NCBI GenBank assembly: GCA_964644675.1
Contig: CAZXWK010000011.1
Span: 1-58,317, forward strand
DNA length: 58,317 nucleotides
Source: CAZXWK01 sp964644675
Lineage (GTDB): Bacteria; Actinomycetota; Coriobacteriia; Anaerosomatales; JAAXUF01
Direction of reading: 5' to 3'
Shown: positions 1 to 8,358 of the stretch, one piece after another
How the letters are laid out: the number at the start of each line of letters is the position of its first letter
Numbering within the stretch: the stretch's first letter is position 1
The notes under the pieces: model-generated
Database searches by the model: none
Seen by the model: only the letters and a program-made list of their open reading frames with translations
What the model was told of the DNA's origin: nothing
Position numbers and translations under genes: made by a program

Positions 1-1547
1 AGCACGGCCACCGAGTAGCGGTTGGGGCCGTCGGCGCGGGTGACGGTGGCGGCGGTCTTCAGGTCGAGCTGGACGTCTCGGGTGAGCGTCTCACCGGAGG
101 CGATCGTGAACGTGACGTCCTTCGGAGCGTATCCCGATCGCGAGAACGTTGCGGTGTGAGTGCCGGCACCCAAGCCGGCAAGGGCGTACTCGCCGGCGTT
201 GTTCGTCGTCGTCGACAGCCCGCCGACGCTCACGACGACCCCGTCGAGCACGGCGGACGTGCCGGCGCGCGTGACGATGCCACGAAGCGCGGTCGTCTCG
301 GCGGCGAGCGTCATGTCCTGCACCGTCGTCTTGCCGGCCGTGATGGCGACGCTTGTCTCGGCGGTCACGTAGCCCGGCCTCGAATAGGAGACCTTGTAGA
401 CGCCGGGCGGCAAGCTCGGGATGGTGTAGCCGCCTGAGGGCGTCGTACCGGTGCTCCCGTGGCCGACGATGCCCACCGTGACACCGGAGAGGGCGCCTCC
501 ACCGCTCGCGTTGACGGTTCCGGAGAGCGTGCCGGTCGTCGCGCCCGAGGTGCCCGTCGTGACGACGAGATGCACGGGCTCGCCCCAGGCGTTGTTGTTG
601 GTGCCCGGTTCCCAGGCCTGGACGACGTACTCGTACGGCGTGCCGGCGCTCAATCCGTGGTCGGTCAGCGACTGGTCGACCGCAGGGTCGTCCGCGCGCA
701 CGGTCTCGGACGTGACCTCCTGCCAGTCGCTCGTTCCCGCAACGGTGCGATACACCCGATACGAGATGGGGCGACTCTCGTTGCTCGTCGAACCCGGCCT
801 CGCGTAGGGCTTCTTCCACGTCAGGCTCGTCGAGTCGGTGGTGGTGCCCGAAGCGATCGCGTCACGTACCGGCCCGTAGCGCCACCCCGACACGGTGACG
901 TCGTCTATCGTCGGGCCCTCCCCCTCGGTACGAACCGGGCTGAAACCTTCTTGCGAGTCGAACCACCCGAACCGCACCACGCCCTGCGAAAGCGCGAGCG
1001 AGCCCGCCCCCGCGGTCAGGTCGTAGGAGAGTTGGCGCCAGGCGCCCAGGCCGGTAAGTACCTCGGGCGAACTCAGGAAGTAGTAGGTGGTTCCCGCACC
1101 CGCGTTCGCCCAAGCCACGGTGAAGCCGTTCTGGTCGGCGTCGCCTCTCGACGGCAGCGAGTAGAAGAAGTCCAGTCTGGAGCTGTAGAGTTCGGCCGTC
1201 GCAGTCAGGTCGAAGCTCGCGCTTCCGCCGCTGCGCGCCGAGTACGTCCGTATCGCGCCGGCCGCGCTGTTCGTGCCGTCGCACCACAGCCCGCGAGTGC
1301 CCGTGTGCGAGCGCCACGTGACCGGGCCCCACATCCCATACGTGATCCCGTTGTTGTACGACGTGATGGTGGGGTCGACGGCATACGAGGTGGCAGGGGT
1401 CGACTCGAAGCCCTCCCGAAGTACCGTCATCGGCTGGAACGATGCGAGATCAGCCGCAGCGGCCACCGAAGGAGCGGCCATCAAGACGACCAGGACGACG
1501 ACGGCGAAGAGGCCGAGAATGGTCCGGTTCACGGCACTGCCTTTCAT
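1..1547 (-). CDS. Secreted surface protein with carboxypeptidase-regulatory-like repeats and start of a CWB2 domain (3' end cut by window)
   Basis: The reading frame opens at an ATG at 1547 and is still open at base 1, so about 515 residues are visible. An N-terminal signal peptide (charged MKGSAVNR, a hydrophobic run, then APSVAAAAD) is followed by a 200-residue domain (LREGFES, WCDGTN, GEGPTIDDVTVSGWRYGP) that is clearly paralogous to the N-terminus of the next gene upstream. An FN3-like segment and two short beta-rich repeats (LSGTVNASGGGALSGVTV, LRGIVTRAGTSAVLDGVVV) of the carboxypeptidase-regulatory/CarboxypepD type follow. The last visible residues, VTRADGPNRYSVAVL, look like the start of a cell-wall-binding repeat 2 (CWB2) domain. 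A wall-attached extracellular protein is inferred. It is the last visible gene of the operon that begins at 12764. Confidence 0.75.
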   Translation of the reverse strand, partial: MKGSAVNRTILGLFAVVVLVVLMAAPSVAAAADLASFQPMTVLREGFESTPATSYAVDPTITSYNNGITYGMWGPVTWRSHTGTRGLWCDGTNSAAGAIRTYSARSGGSASFDLTATAELYSSRLDFFYSLPSRGDADQNGFTVAWANAGAGTTYYFLSSPEVLTGLGAWRQLSYDLTAGAGSLALSQGVVRFGWFDSQEGFSPVRTEGEGPTIDDVTVSGWRYGPVRDAIASGTTTDSTSLTWKKPYARPGSTSNESRPISYRVYRTVAGTSDWQEVTSETVRADDPAVDQSLTDHGLSAGTPYEYVVQAWEPGTNNNAWGEPVHLVVTTGTSGATTGTLSGTVNASGGGALSGVTVGIVGHGSTGTTPSGGYTIPSLPPGVYKVSYSRPGYVTAETSVAITAGKTTVQDMTLAAETTALRGIVTRAGTSAVLDGVVVSVGGLSTTTNNAGEYALAGLGAGTHTATFSRSGYAPKDVTFTIASGETLTRDVQLDLKTAATVTRADGPNRYSVAV

Positions 1548-1626
1548 CCGATGCGCCGTGGGGCGGTCGATCCGCCCGCGAAGACGCGCGAGACCTTGCT
1601 CGTAGCAAGCCCCGCACCAGCAGCCA

Positions 1627-4600
1627 CTACTTCACGACGACCTTGGTCGACGGCGAATACGCGTCGAGCACGTAGAGCGCTTCGGAACGCGGCGAGCGCC
1701 AACGGTAGTAGAGCGTGCTCTTCTTCTTGATCTTGAACGTCTTGGCCGCTTTGCCCGAGCCGTCGGTGCGCACCGCGTACGCGTCCTTCCAGCTGCGGCC
1801 GTTCTTGCTCGTCTGCAGGTAGACGAGATGGCCCGCCACGCGCGGCCCACCGGCCGACGCGAACGTGGCCGCGAGCGTGAACTTGGCGACGCCCTTCTTG
1901 CGCTTGTAGGTGACAGCCGACTTCGACGGCGAGCGCGTCACGCTGACCGCCGAGAACACCGGCGGAGGTGGCGGTGGCGGGGTCGCCGCGAGTTTCGCTT
2001 CGACGACCGCAGACTCTCCCTCTCGGCCGCGTTCGTCTGCGGCGAACGCCTGGATCGTGAGGTTCACGTCGGCGGATTCGTCTGGCGGCGAGAACGTGTA
2101 CGCCCAGCTCGCAAGCCCGTTCGGAGCGACCGAGGTGCGCCCGTCGACCCACGTGACGCCGTTCCACCACAGCCCGGAGTCCGAGCGGCGGATCTCGATC
2201 CTGCTCGCGACGACGCTGAGCCCCGCGGGTGCCGCGGCGGTCCCAGCCAGCGTGATCGGCCGGCCCGAGAGCGACTGGCCCGTGCCCGGCGTGGAGACGA
2301 CCACCACCGGGGACGTGTCGGCGACCGACTCGACACGGAACGACCGCGTCGCGACCGCGGAGACTTCCCCGTGCGCGTCGACGGCCTGGACGGCCACGCG
2401 GTACAGGTAGCCGCGGTAGTCGTCCATCGCTGGCACGACCTCCACGCTCCACGCCCCACCACTGCCTGCCGAGACGGTCGTGGGCTGGCTCACCCAGGCG
2501 CTTCCGGTCCAGTACTCGGTCGCCGCGTTCCTGCTCCGAGAAACGCCAACTCCGATCACAGGCGCCGGCAATCCGGCCTGAGCGTCCGCCGAGCCACCGA
2601 CGGCGATCGGTCCCCTCGTCACGATGACCGCTCCGTCCGCAGGGCTCGCTATCGACGCCGCCGGCGCGACGCGCGGCCACACGGTGTCGAGGCGGAATGC
2701 GCGCGCCGGCGAGAAGCCTTCCAGCCCGTGGGCGTCCCGTGCGATCGCGGTCACCGAGTAGCTCGTGCCGAACTCGGCTGTCGGCGCGTTCCACGAGTAG
2801 CTCCACGTAGAGCCGCCAGTCGCAGCGACCGATGTCTCGATCGACTGCCAACCGACGCCGTTGTAGTAGGTCGTCTCGCCGGCCGCCGTGCGCGCGATGA
2901 GCAGGCGCACGCTCGCAATGCCCAGGCCAGTCGAAGGTACCGCGGTCCCCGACAGCACGGTCGCGCCGCTCTGCGTGAGCGTGCTGTCTTGCGAGGGCCC
3001 GCCGACGATGGCGACCGTCGGCGCGGCGAAGACCGTCGTGTCCACCCAGAAGCTCACCGGCGTCGACGTCGCCGAGAAGCCCCGCTCGTCGGTGGCGGCG
3101 GCCTTGAGGGTGTAGAGGTGCGTCTTGTACTCGTCGGCCGGCGGCGTCCACGCGCGGGTCCAGCTCGTCGTGCCGCTCGGCGCGAAGGTCGCGGGCGCCG
3201 AGGACCAGGCCGAGCCGTCGAAGTACTCGGCGGGGCCTGCGGCGGTGTCGCGGCTGAGCTCGAGGGCCACGCGCGAGATCGAGGTGCCCGCCACCGGCGT
3301 GGCGCTGCCGGCGAGCGTGGTGCCGGTGGTGCTGACGACCGTGGCCCCCGAGACCGGGGCGCTCACGGCGACCGCGGGCGGGCTTTGCAGCGTCGAGTCG
3401 ATGCGGAAGGCCGAGCTCGCCGTCGTCTTGAGCCCGTGGGCGTCGGTGGCCGAGACAAAGAGCGTGTAGAGGTGGGTCTTGTACTCGTCGGCCCTCGGCG
3501 TCCAGCCGATGCTCCAGGCGCCGGCTCCGCTCGGGGTCAGCGTCGTCGGCGTCGAGGTCCAGCCCGAGCCGGTCCAGTACAGGCCCGCATCGTCGCGCAC
3601 GCTCACGCCGAGCGTGGGCGCGGGAAGGCCGCTCGCAGCGCCCGAGGTGCCCGTGAAGGTCACCGGGGTGCGGCCCGTCAGCACGCCGCCCGAGGCCGGG
3701 TTTGAGATCGCGACGCTCGGCGCGGTGTACGGCACCGAGTCGACGGTGAAGGTCACGCTCGCCGAGGGCCCCGGGGTGCCGTGGAGGTCTCTCGCGAACG
3801 AGGTGACCGTGTAGGTGTGGGCCTTGTACTCGCCGGCGATCGGCGTGAACGGGCACGTCCAGGTTCCGGTGCCCGCGGCGGCCACCGAGGTCTCCCCCGA
3901 CTGCCACCCGACGCCGTTCCAGTAGGTGTTGTCGTCCCGGGCGATGCGCACGCGCACGTCGGCGACGGGCGGGCCGCTCGTCGAGGCCGCGGTGCCCGAG
4001 AGCGTGAAGGCGCCCGTGCCCACGAGCGTGGCGCCCGCGCTCGGCGAGGTGACGGCCGAGACCGGCGCGGCGTAGGGCCACGAGTCGATGCGGAACGAGG
4101 TGACCGTCGAGGTGCCGACGAGGCCGCGCTCGTCCGTCGCATACGCTCGGACTCCGTACAGCACCGTCTTGAACTCGTTGACCGGGCGCTGCCAGCTGAA
4201 ACTCCAGCTCGTCGTGCCGCTCGGGGTGAAGGTCGTCGGCGAGGGGCCCCAGCCGCCCGAGCCGTCGTAGTACTCGACGCCGGCGCCCGAGTCGCGCGTG
4301 AACTCGACGCTGACGCCGGCGAGCGAGACGCCGGCGACCGGGACCGCCGTGCCTGAGAGCGTGGCGTTCCCGGCCCCGACGACCACCGAACCGTCCGCCG
4401 GCCAGACCACCGAGACGTCAGGTGGCGACTGCGAGGCCGAATCCACGATGAACGACGAGCTCGCGGTGGTGACCAGAGCGTGAGCGTCTCTCGCCGAGAC
4501 CGTCAGCCGGTACGGCTTGTTGTTCTCGGCGGGGGGCGGGGTCCACGGCAGGCTCCAGCTGGATGTGCCGGAGGGCGTCACGGTCGTCGGAGTCGACGTC

Positions 4601-7470
4601 CAGCCGGCGCCGGTCCAGTACTCGCCGGTCTCTTCGCGCAGCAGCGACAGGCCGACCGTGGCGGCGGGCAGTCCGCCCGCGACGCTCGTGGCACCACGCA
4701 GCACGTAGGGTCCGGCGCCCAGCAGTTCGCTCCCGGCCGTCGGGAACGCGATCGTCGCGCTCGGGGCGGTGTAGGGCACCGAGTCCACGGTGAACGTCAC
4801 GCTCGCTGATGCGCCGACGGTGCCGTGCAGGTCGCGGGCGAACGAGGTCGCCGTGTAGACGTGGCTCTTGTACTCGCCCGGCACCGGAGTGACCAGGCAC
4901 GCCCACGCCGACACGCCGAGCGCGGTGACGGAGGTCTCGCCCGGCTGCCAGCCGACGCCGTTCCAGTACGTCCCGTCGTCACGCGCGACGCGCAGGCGGA
5001 CCTCGGCGACCGGGGGGCCGGCCGTCGACGTCGCGGTGCCGGCCAGCGCGAAGGCTCCCGTCCCCACCAGCGTCGCACCCGCCGACGGTGAGGTGACCGC
5101 CGAGGTCGGTGCGGTGTAGGGCCAGGTGTCCACCCAGAAGCTCACCGGCGTCGACGTCGCCGAGAAGCCCCGCTCGTCGGTGGCGGCGGCCTTGAGGGTG
5201 TAGAGGTGCGTCTTGTACTCGTCGGCCGGCGGCGTCCACGCGCGGGTCCAGCTCGTCGTGCCGCTCGGCGCGAAGGTCGCGGGCGCCGAGGACCAGGCCG
5301 AGCCGTCGAAGTACTCGGCGGGGCCTGCGGCGGTGTCGCGGCTGAGCTCGAGGGCCACGCGCGAGATCGAGGTGCCCGCCACCGGCGTGGCGCTGCCGGC
5401 GAGCGTGGTGCCGGTGGTGCTGACGACCGTGGCCCCCGAGACCGGGGCGCTCACGGCGACCGCGGGCGGGCTTTGCAGCGTCGAGTCGATGCGGAAGGCC
5501 GAGCTCGCCGTCGTCTTGAGCCCGTGGGCGTCGGTGGCCGAGACAAAGAGCGTGTAGAGGTGGGTCTTGTACTCGTCGGCCCTCGGCGTCCAGCCGATGC
5601 TCCAGGCGCCGGCTCCGCTCGGGGTCAGCGTCGTCGGCGTCGAGGTCCAGCCCGAGCCGGTCCAGTACAGGCCCGCATCGTCGCGCACGCTCACGCCGAG
5701 CGTGGGCGCGGGAAGGCCGCTCGCAGCGCCCGAGGTGCCCGTGAAGGTCACCGGGGTGCGGCCCGTCAGCACGCCGCCCGAGGCCGGGTTTGAGATCGCG
5801 ACGCTCGGCGCGGTGTACGGCACCGAGTCGACGGTGAAGGTCACGCTCGCCGAGGGCCCCGGGGTGCCGTGGAGGTCTCTCGCGAACGAGGTGACCGTGT
5901 AGGTGTGGGCCTTGTACTCGCCGGCGATCGGCGTGAACGGGCACGTCCAGGTTCCGGTGCCCGCGGCGGCCACCGAGGTCTCCCCCGACTGCCACCCGAC
6001 GCCGTTCCAGTAGGTGTTGTCGTCCCGGGCGATGCGCACGCGCACGTCGGCGACGGGCGGGCCGCTCGTCGAGGCCGCGGTGCCCGAGAGCGTGAAGGCG
6101 CCCGTGCCCACGAGCGTGGCGCCCGCGCTCGGCGAGGTGACGGCCGAGACCGGCGCGGCGTAGGGCCACGAGTCGATGCGGAAGCTCACCGGCGTCGACG
6201 TCGCCGAGATTCCCGCGCTGTCGGTGACGCCCGCCTTGAGCGTGTAGAGGTGCTGCTTGTACTCGTTGGCGGGCGGCGTCCAGCTGCGGTTCCAGCTCGT
6301 CGTGCCGCTCGGGGCGAAGGTTGCAGGAGCCGAGACCCAGGCGGAGCCGTTGTAGTACTCGGCCGGTCCGGCGGAGGTATCGCGGCTGAGCTCCAGGGCC
6401 ACCCGCGAGATCGTCGTGCCCGCGGCCGGTGTGGCCGTACCCGCGAAAGCGGTGGCGCCGGTGCCGACGATCGTGACGCCCGAGACCGGCGCGGTCACCG
6501 TCACGCGCGGCGAGGCAACGGTGGCGGTCGCGATCATGCCGTAGCGGGTGCCGCCCGGTTCCCACGCCTGGATCGCGTAGTCGAACGCACCGCCCGACGC
6601 CGCGCCCCCATCGACGCAGGTGGTCGTCGTCGCCGAGAAGGGCGAGCCCGCCACCTCGGTCCACGTCGCCGCGCCCGCGGGCGACCGGAAGACCCGGTAC
6701 TCCAGCGCGCGCGTCTCGGTCACCGACTCGCTGACCGACGCGTACGGAGTCGCCCACGCGAGCTTGGCCCCGCCCGTCACCGGCGCCGCCGAGAAGGAGC
6801 GCGGCGGCCCGTACCGCCAGCCGGTCACCGTGACGTCATCGATGGTCGGGCCTTCGCCGACCGTCCGGATGGGGTTGTAGCCCTCGAGGGCGTCGAACCA
6901 TCCGAACGTCACCACACCGCTCGAGCGGGACAGCGTGCCGTTGCCGGCGGTCAGGTCGTAGGACTGTGCCCGCCACGCACCGACAGCGGTCAGCGCTCCC
7001 GGGTCGCTGTACCAGTAGGAGGTGGTCACGCCCGGCGTCCCCGGCCCCCAGAGCAGCGTGAATCCGTTGCCGTCAGCGTCGCCTCGCGACGGGTACGAGT
7101 AGTAGAACGCCAGGTTCGAGCTGTAGAGTTCCGCGGTCTGCGTCAGCGTGAAGCTCGCCCTGCCGCCGCTCTGCATGGAGTACGTCTTGGCGACCGACGC
7201 GCTGGGATTGGTCCCGTCGCACCACAGACCGTACAGGCCGGAATGGGCACGCCAGCTCACGCGGTCCCACATGCCGTAGATGGTCCCGTTCGTCCAGTTG
7301 GCGACGGTCGGCACGCGCGTGTACGTCGTCGATGACGCGGACTCGAACCCCTCCTGGAGGACCACCATCGGGGCGGTACTGGGGCCCTCGGCGAATGCGC
7401 GTGGCGTCACGCCCGCCATGACCAGAAGCAGGGTGCCGAGCGTGACGAGCGTGCGCGCGAGCCGGCTCAT
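1627..7470 (-). CDS. Giant Ig-like-repeat secreted surface protein (1947 aa)
   Basis: I chose the start at the ATG at 7470 because it directly precedes a signal peptide (MSRLARTLVTLGTLLLVMAG...AFA); an upstream in-frame start would overlap the preceding gene. The first 280 residues form a domain shared with the downstream paralogue. After it come about 13 Ig-like modules of roughly 105 residues, each with a GxYW(N/T)GxxW core, an EYKxHLYT strand and ending near FRIDS/FTVDS. The C-terminus is a PPPPPPP linker and a basic beta domain (RSPSKSAVTYKRKKG..., ending VVVK). No LPXTG motif or trailing membrane helix is visible, so the attachment mode is unknown. Modules 2-4 and 8-10 are encoded by identical DNA. 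A stalk- or adhesin-like role is inferred. Confidence 0.85.
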   Translation of the reverse strand: MSRLARTLVTLGTLLLVMAGVTPRAFAEGPSTAPMVVLQEGFESASSTTYTRVPTVANWTNGTIYGMWDRVSWRAHSGLYGLWCDGTNPSASVAKTYSMQSGGRASFTLTQTAELYSSNLAFYYSYPSRGDADGNGFTLLWGPGTPGVTTSYWYSDPGALTAVGAWRAQSYDLTAGNGTLSRSSGVVTFGWFDALEGYNPIRTVGEGPTIDDVTVTGWRYGPPRSFSAAPVTGGAKLAWATPYASVSESVTETRALEYRVFRSPAGAATWTEVAGSPFSATTTTCVDGGAASGGAFDYAIQAWEPGGTRYGMIATATVASPRVTVTAPVSGVTIVGTGATAFAGTATPAAGTTISRVALELSRDTSAGPAEYYNGSAWVSAPATFAPSGTTSWNRSWTPPANEYKQHLYTLKAGVTDSAGISATSTPVSFRIDSWPYAAPVSAVTSPSAGATLVGTGAFTLSGTAASTSGPPVADVRVRIARDDNTYWNGVGWQSGETSVAAAGTGTWTCPFTPIAGEYKAHTYTVTSFARDLHGTPGPSASVTFTVDSVPYTAPSVAISNPASGGVLTGRTPVTFTGTSGAASGLPAPTLGVSVRDDAGLYWTGSGWTSTPTTLTPSGAGAWSIGWTPRADEYKTHLYTLFVSATDAHGLKTTASSAFRIDSTLQSPPAVAVSAPVSGATVVSTTGTTLAGSATPVAGTSISRVALELSRDTAAGPAEYFDGSAWSSAPATFAPSGTTSWTRAWTPPADEYKTHLYTLKAAATDERGFSATSTPVSFWVDTWPYTAPTSAVTSPSAGATLVGTGAFALAGTATSTAGPPVAEVRLRVARDDGTYWNGVGWQPGETSVTALGVSAWACLVTPVPGEYKSHVYTATSFARDLHGTVGASASVTFTVDSVPYTAPSATIAFPTAGSELLGAGPYVLRGATSVAGGLPAATVGLSLLREETGEYWTGAGWTSTPTTVTPSGTSSWSLPWTPPPAENNKPYRLTVSARDAHALVTTASSSFIVDSASQSPPDVSVVWPADGSVVVGAGNATLSGTAVPVAGVSLAGVSVEFTRDSGAGVEYYDGSGGWGPSPTTFTPSGTTSWSFSWQRPVNEFKTVLYGVRAYATDERGLVGTSTVTSFRIDSWPYAAPVSAVTSPSAGATLVGTGAFTLSGTAASTSGPPVADVRVRIARDDNTYWNGVGWQSGETSVAAAGTGTWTCPFTPIAGEYKAHTYTVTSFARDLHGTPGPSASVTFTVDSVPYTAPSVAISNPASGGVLTGRTPVTFTGTSGAASGLPAPTLGVSVRDDAGLYWTGSGWTSTPTTLTPSGAGAWSIGWTPRADEYKTHLYTLFVSATDAHGLKTTASSAFRIDSTLQSPPAVAVSAPVSGATVVSTTGTTLAGSATPVAGTSISRVALELSRDTAAGPAEYFDGSAWSSAPATFAPSGTTSWTRAWTPPADEYKTHLYTLKAAATDERGFSATSTPVSFWVDTTVFAAPTVAIVGGPSQDSTLTQSGATVLSGTAVPSTGLGIASVRLLIARTAAGETTYYNGVGWQSIETSVAATGGSTWSYSWNAPTAEFGTSYSVTAIARDAHGLEGFSPARAFRLDTVWPRVAPAASIASPADGAVIVTRGPIAVGGSADAQAGLPAPVIGVGVSRSRNAATEYWTGSAWVSQPTTVSAGSGGAWSVEVVPAMDDYRGYLYRVAVQAVDAHGEVSAVATRSFRVESVADTSPVVVVSTPGTGQSLSGRPITLAGTAAAPAGLSVVASRIEIRRSDSGLWWNGVTWVDGRTSVAPNGLASWAYTFSPPDESADVNLTIQAFAADERGREGESAVVEAKLAATPPPPPPPVFSAVSVTRSPSKSAVTYKRKKGVAKFTLAATFASAGGPRVAGHLVYLQTSKNGRSWKDAYAVRTDGSGKAAKTFKIKKKSTLYYRWRSPRSEALYVLDAYSPSTKVVVK
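3038..4095. repeat. 1058-bp direct repeat, copy 1 (inside Ig-repeat gene)
   Basis: This segment matches 5126-6183 at a constant offset of 2088 bp. I checked the edges base by base: the first mismatches are at 3037/5125 and 4096/6184. The encoded modules are identical between the copies. It spans three Ig modules and keeps the reading frame. Confidence 0.85.
5126..6183. repeat. 1058-bp direct repeat, copy 2 (inside Ig-repeat gene)
   Basis: This is the second copy of 3038-4095. The 2088-bp offset equals six Ig modules, which points to in-frame unequal crossover or gene conversion. There are no flanking mobile-element genes. Confidence 0.85.
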
Positions 7471-7489
7471 GTGCGGGTCGCCCGTCCGC

Positions 7490-8287
7490 CTACTGCGCGG
7501 CCGGCAACGACGTCGCAAGCTTGGCGGCGACCGCCTTCAGCTCCGGCGCGGGTACGCCTGGCTGGCCGTTGACGAGCACCTCGAAGGCGTAGCGGCCGCG
7601 CGGGAACGTCACGACCGCCAGCCGGCCGCCGTCGCTGCCGGTGTAGGCCGTCGCAGTGCCGATCGTGACCTGGCCGCCATCCTTGGAGTACACCCGCTTC
7701 ATCGTCTCGTTGGAGAAGGCGCTCGCCTTCGCGCCGTCCTTGAAGTCGTGCACCGCGAAGGTCACGCGCACCGTTGTCGAGCCCGCGGCGTTCCCTGGGG
7801 CCGGTTCGTAGGTCACGAGACCCTCACCCTCCTGCGCCGAGACGGTGCCCTTCTCCCAACCGGCGATGTCGCCCGGGAGCAGGACCTTCACGTCCTTGAC
7901 GCCGACCACGTAGGGGTCATCGGCCGCAGGGGTGACCGGCGCTGAGGTCGTCGGCTTGCTCGCCGGCTTCTTCGCGGCGGCGGCCTGCTCGTCGAGCTTC
8001 CTGATGACGGCCTTGGCGGTCTCGTTGGCGGCGTCGATCCGGATGGCCTGCTCGGCGAGCGTGCGTGCGGTCGCCGTGTCGTCCTTGCTGGCCGCCATCT
8101 CCGCCTGCACGGCGAGCTGCCCCGCCTGCTGCTCGGGCGTCAGCTGGATCGTCTCGGGAGGCGTGGTCTTCTTGGGTGCCGAGATGGCCGCCACGCCAAA
8201 GATCACGAGGGCGAGCAGCACGATCCCACCCGCGACCCACAGCACATTCTTCAGCGTGAGACGGTCCTTGAACGTGCCCTTACCCAT
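7490..8287 (-). CDS. Membrane-anchored protein with TPR-like helices and a C-terminal alpha/beta domain
   Basis: 265 residues. One N-terminal transmembrane helix (about 15-36, NVLWVAGGIVLLALVIFGVA) leaves the rest outside the membrane. Residues about 45-110 are alpha-helical and TPR-like (QAEMAASKDDTATARTLAEQ). A Pro/Thr linker leads to a C-terminal domain of about 130 residues (VRVTFAVHDFKDGAKA, TAYTGSDGGRLAVVTF). The same layout occurs in the lipoprotein at 21221-22069, so the two are distant paralogues that both sit next to multihaem cytochrome genes. The gene ends 19 bp before the Ig-repeat gene starts and follows the 13-haem cytochrome by 71 bp, consistent with one operon. I do not recognise the family; a role in surface assembly is only a guess from context. 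Confidence 0.7.
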   Translation of the reverse strand: MGKGTFKDRLTLKNVLWVAGGIVLLALVIFGVAAISAPKKTTPPETIQLTPEQQAGQLAVQAEMAASKDDTATARTLAEQAIRIDAANETAKAVIRKLDEQAAAAKKPASKPTTSAPVTPAADDPYVVGVKDVKVLLPGDIAGWEKGTVSAQEGEGLVTYEPAPGNAAGSTTVRVTFAVHDFKDGAKASAFSNETMKRVYSKDGGQVTIGTATAYTGSDGGRLAVVTFPRGRYAFEVLVNGQPGVPAPELKAVAAKLATSLPAAQ

Positions 8288-8358
8288 GTCGGTCAGTCTC
8301 CTTCTGCGCCGAGGTCCGAGGTGCCGGCCTCGTCCGTCATCCGGCGCCGTTCAGTTCA

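Noticed and set aside
459..1730. Long plus-strand open frames over the surface-protein, cytochrome and Moco genes (also for example 8725-11370, 33038-34810, 39416-41467, 40897-42267)
   Set aside because: These are Arg/Ala/Gly-rich mirror frames of high-GC genes, without ribosome sites or recognisable domains; the minus-strand genes carry signal peptides, haem motifs and catalytic motifs.
3038..6183. The 1058-bp repeat as an insertion sequence or transposon
   Set aside because: It lies wholly within one reading frame of repeated Ig modules, has no transposase or terminal inverted repeats, and its ends are at module-internal positions.
1627..7470. A CRISPR array or phage tail fibre
   Set aside because: The repeats are about 315 bp, coding, and diverged between modules; a signal peptide and neighbouring wall-protein genes fit a surface stalk better than a phage.
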